Both the position numbers and the translations under genes were made by a program. 5,956 bases of DNA from NCBI GenBank assembly GCA_027491845.1, contig JAOZGF010000098.1, positions 1-5,956 of the forward strand, in the 5' to 3' direction. Below, piece after piece: positions 4,892 through 5,956 of this stretch (positions within the stretch are counted from its first letter, which is position 1; each line of letters begins with the position of its first letter). The notes beneath the pieces were generated by a model. That model did not search any database and was not told the DNA's origin. It worked only from the letters and a program-made list of their open reading frames with translations. Source of the stretch: Thermoproteota archaeon. GTDB lineage: Archaea > Korarchaeota > JAOZGF01.

Positions 4892-5455
4892 ATGAAAAAA
4901 AGAATACTAATAATAGGAAAAGTCCACAACGTAGGTTACAGGCCACTACTCCTCGGCCTAGCTGAAAGCCTAGAAATAAAAAGATTTTTCGCCGACAACA
5001 TAAAAATAAACGGAAAACAAGCAGTAGAAATACTAATAGACGACGAAAAAGAAAAAATCACCGCCTTCATAGAACTAATAAAGAAAAACAAGCCAGAAAA
5101 AGCAGAAATAGAAGAAATACGATCCAACACCCATAAAAGAAAAGTAATGAAAACAGAGTCATACTACAGGTACCTCACAGCAATGCAACTAGCAAAAATA
5201 GTTGAATACGGGGGAAAAATGCTTGAGAAACAAGACCAAATGCTTGAGAAACAGGATAAAATGCTTGAGAAACAAGACCAAATGCTTGAGAAACAGGATA
5301 AAATGCTTGAAAAACAGGACGAAACAATAAAAGAAATAAGAACAGTGAGAAAAGAAATAAAAGAACTAAGACAAGACCTAAAAACATACATGGAACAAAG
5401 ATTCCAAAAAATAGAAAAAGAAATAGAAAAAATAAAAGCAAAAATAGGCCTATGA
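4892..5455 (+). CDS. Acylphosphatase-like domain fused to a C-terminal coiled coil
   Basis: The protein has 187 residues. Residues 4-85 look like acylphosphatase: GKVHNVGYRP (9-18) corresponds to the family signature GxVQGVxFR, keeping the phosphate-binding loop and the catalytic R17. FFADN with N36 fits the position of the second catalytic residue, Asn. KQAVEILIDDEKEKITAFIE is the usual strand and helix that follow, then KPEKAEIEEI, the last strand. The signature has H-N where Q-G is usual. Classic acylphosphatase is about 90-100 residues and ends here. Residues 90-187 are extra: a linker, then five MLEKQDx heptads (110-144), then a highly charged helix to the end, a long coiled coil that probably makes oligomers. 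Hydrolysis of acyl phosphates is the family reaction; whether the altered loop is active is not known. The gene has its own ribosome site (AAAGGT, eight bases before ATG) and stands alone. Codons are markedly A-rich. Confidence 0.75.
   Translation: MKKRILIIGKVHNVGYRPLLLGLAESLEIKRFFADNIKINGKQAVEILIDDEKEKITAFIELIKKNKPEKAEIEEIRSNTHKRKVMKTESYYRYLTAMQLAKIVEYGGKMLEKQDQMLEKQDKMLEKQDQMLEKQDKMLEKQDETIKEIRTVRKEIKELRQDLKTYMEQRFQKIEKEIEKIKAKIGL
5219..5323 (+). repeat. Five 21-base tandem repeats, with a perfect 42-base higher-order duplication
   Basis: Units begin ATGCTTGA at 5219, 5240, 5261, 5282 and 5303. Units 1 and 3 are identical, and units 2 and 4 are identical, so 5219-5260 is repeated exactly at 5261-5302. 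Unit 5 differs at a few positions. Each unit codes one heptad (M-L-E-K-Q-D-Q/K/E). Confidence 0.95.
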
Positions 5456-5956
5456 AAAAGAAGTGAAAGCCGAGGATATTCTAGGAACAGTAAGGCAAAC
5501 AAGAGCTTTCCTCCTTACCTTTGAAAAACAACACCGACTTCTGTGAACTCCAAAACTACTCCTTCTACTCTTCTAACAACAAAACAAGTCAACACCATAA
5601 TTAAGAGCTTTACTACATCTACCTAGGATTAACAGCAATCCGGTGTTTTTTAAGGGTACATTCTTGGCCTACTCTTCACCTCACTTGAGACAACGCCCAT
5701 CTCTACTCCTCTCCACATGAGTCCTAGCCATTTCAACTTTCACAGCCACTGGATTCCGAAATACTCGAAATATTACGGCAATAAATAACCAATAATATAC
5801 AAGTTCTCAGAAAACGAAATCATGTGAAGAAGAGGAGTGTTTGCTCAAGGACACAGGAATCGTACTTTACAACAGAATAACAAATATAGACATTAGCCAA
5901 GCTCTATCCTCATTAAACTATCAATTAAATCAAAAGCCTCCATTGCATTACGTCCA
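5456..5956. other. Right-hand 500 bases: weak, conflicting coding signals only
   Basis: No gene can be called firmly. A GTG at 5463 opens 27 codons (VKAEDILGTVRQTRAFLLTF ...) to TGA at 5544. On the minus strand, the frame ending near 5682 contains NPVAVKVEMARTHVERSRDG. At the right edge a plus frame from TTG 5841 (GAGGAG just upstream, TATA-like TAATATAC at 5793-5800) runs open to 5956, starting LLKDTGIVLYNRITNIDISQ. The minus strand of the same stretch reads NAMEAFDLIDSLMRIELG and, after one frameshift, ANVYICYSVVKYDSCVLEQT. These readings exclude each other, so at most one is real. The edge region may hold a truncated or decayed gene. Confidence 0.35.

Noticed and set aside
5164..5502. 112- and 88-codon minus-strand frames with CFSSI/VSQAF repeats
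   Set aside because: They are antisense shadows of the MLEKQD repeats in the acylphosphatase fusion; the plus strand has the ribosome site and the known domain.
5706..5786. Plus-strand HSHWIPKYSKYYGNK, faintly like the HxxWxPKYR start of IS200/IS605 TnpA
   Set aside because: The match is a few residues only, and neither the HxH nor the catalytic Tyr region of TnpA follows in any frame.

Overview
The window looks archaeal and AT-rich. TATA-like boxes sit about 25 to 30 bases ahead of several genes, Shine-Dalgarno sites of the AGGT/GGAG type precede others, and the gene content is typical of archaeal accessory regions. That content is a degenerate nucleotidyltransferase with a HEPN partner, a coiled-coil PD-(D/E)XK nuclease of the DUF3782-like kind, a clan AA aspartic protease and a CPBP membrane protease. 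A Thermoproteota, Bathyarchaeia or Korarchaeia-like host is plausible, but the sequence alone does not settle it. Coding density is low, with well under half of the window in intact genes, and much of the rest carries decayed gene pieces.

Layout from left to right. Positions 1-520 (minus) hold the N-terminal part of a CPBP (CAAX protease/Abi) membrane protein that runs off the left edge. Positions 785-1208 (minus) are a retropepsin-like aspartic protease broken by about four frameshifts, one of them inside the catalytic DTG triad. After about 600 bases with promoter-like signals and an imperfect inverted repeat comes a two-gene operon: a nucleotidyltransferase-like protein without catalytic residues (1844-2164), overlapping by four bases a HEPN protein that keeps its Rx4H motif (2161-2520). 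Converging on it from the right is a PD-(D/E)XK nuclease-like protein (2616-3302, minus) whose coiled coil is encoded by 21-base tandem repeats.

From 3348 to 4891 no intact gene of ordinary size is seen. The stretch contains a strong TATA element with no convincing gene and three pieces that read like remains of genes: 3954-4112 minus, 4084-4275 plus, and 4543-4713 plus (possible zinc-knuckle/helix-turn-helix). Positions 4892-5455 encode an acylphosphatase-like domain fused to a coiled coil built of five 21-base repeats. The last 500 bases contain only weak, conflicting coding signals.

Taken together this reads as an eroding accessory or defence-type island: a HEPN toxin/antitoxin-like pair, a coiled-coil nuclease, proteases and dead gene fragments. 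The best candidates for something undescribed are the HEPN operon with a catalytically bare nucleotidyltransferase partner, and the acylphosphatase/coiled-coil fusion with its exact 42-base internal duplication. No link between the genes other than proximity is shown by the sequence.
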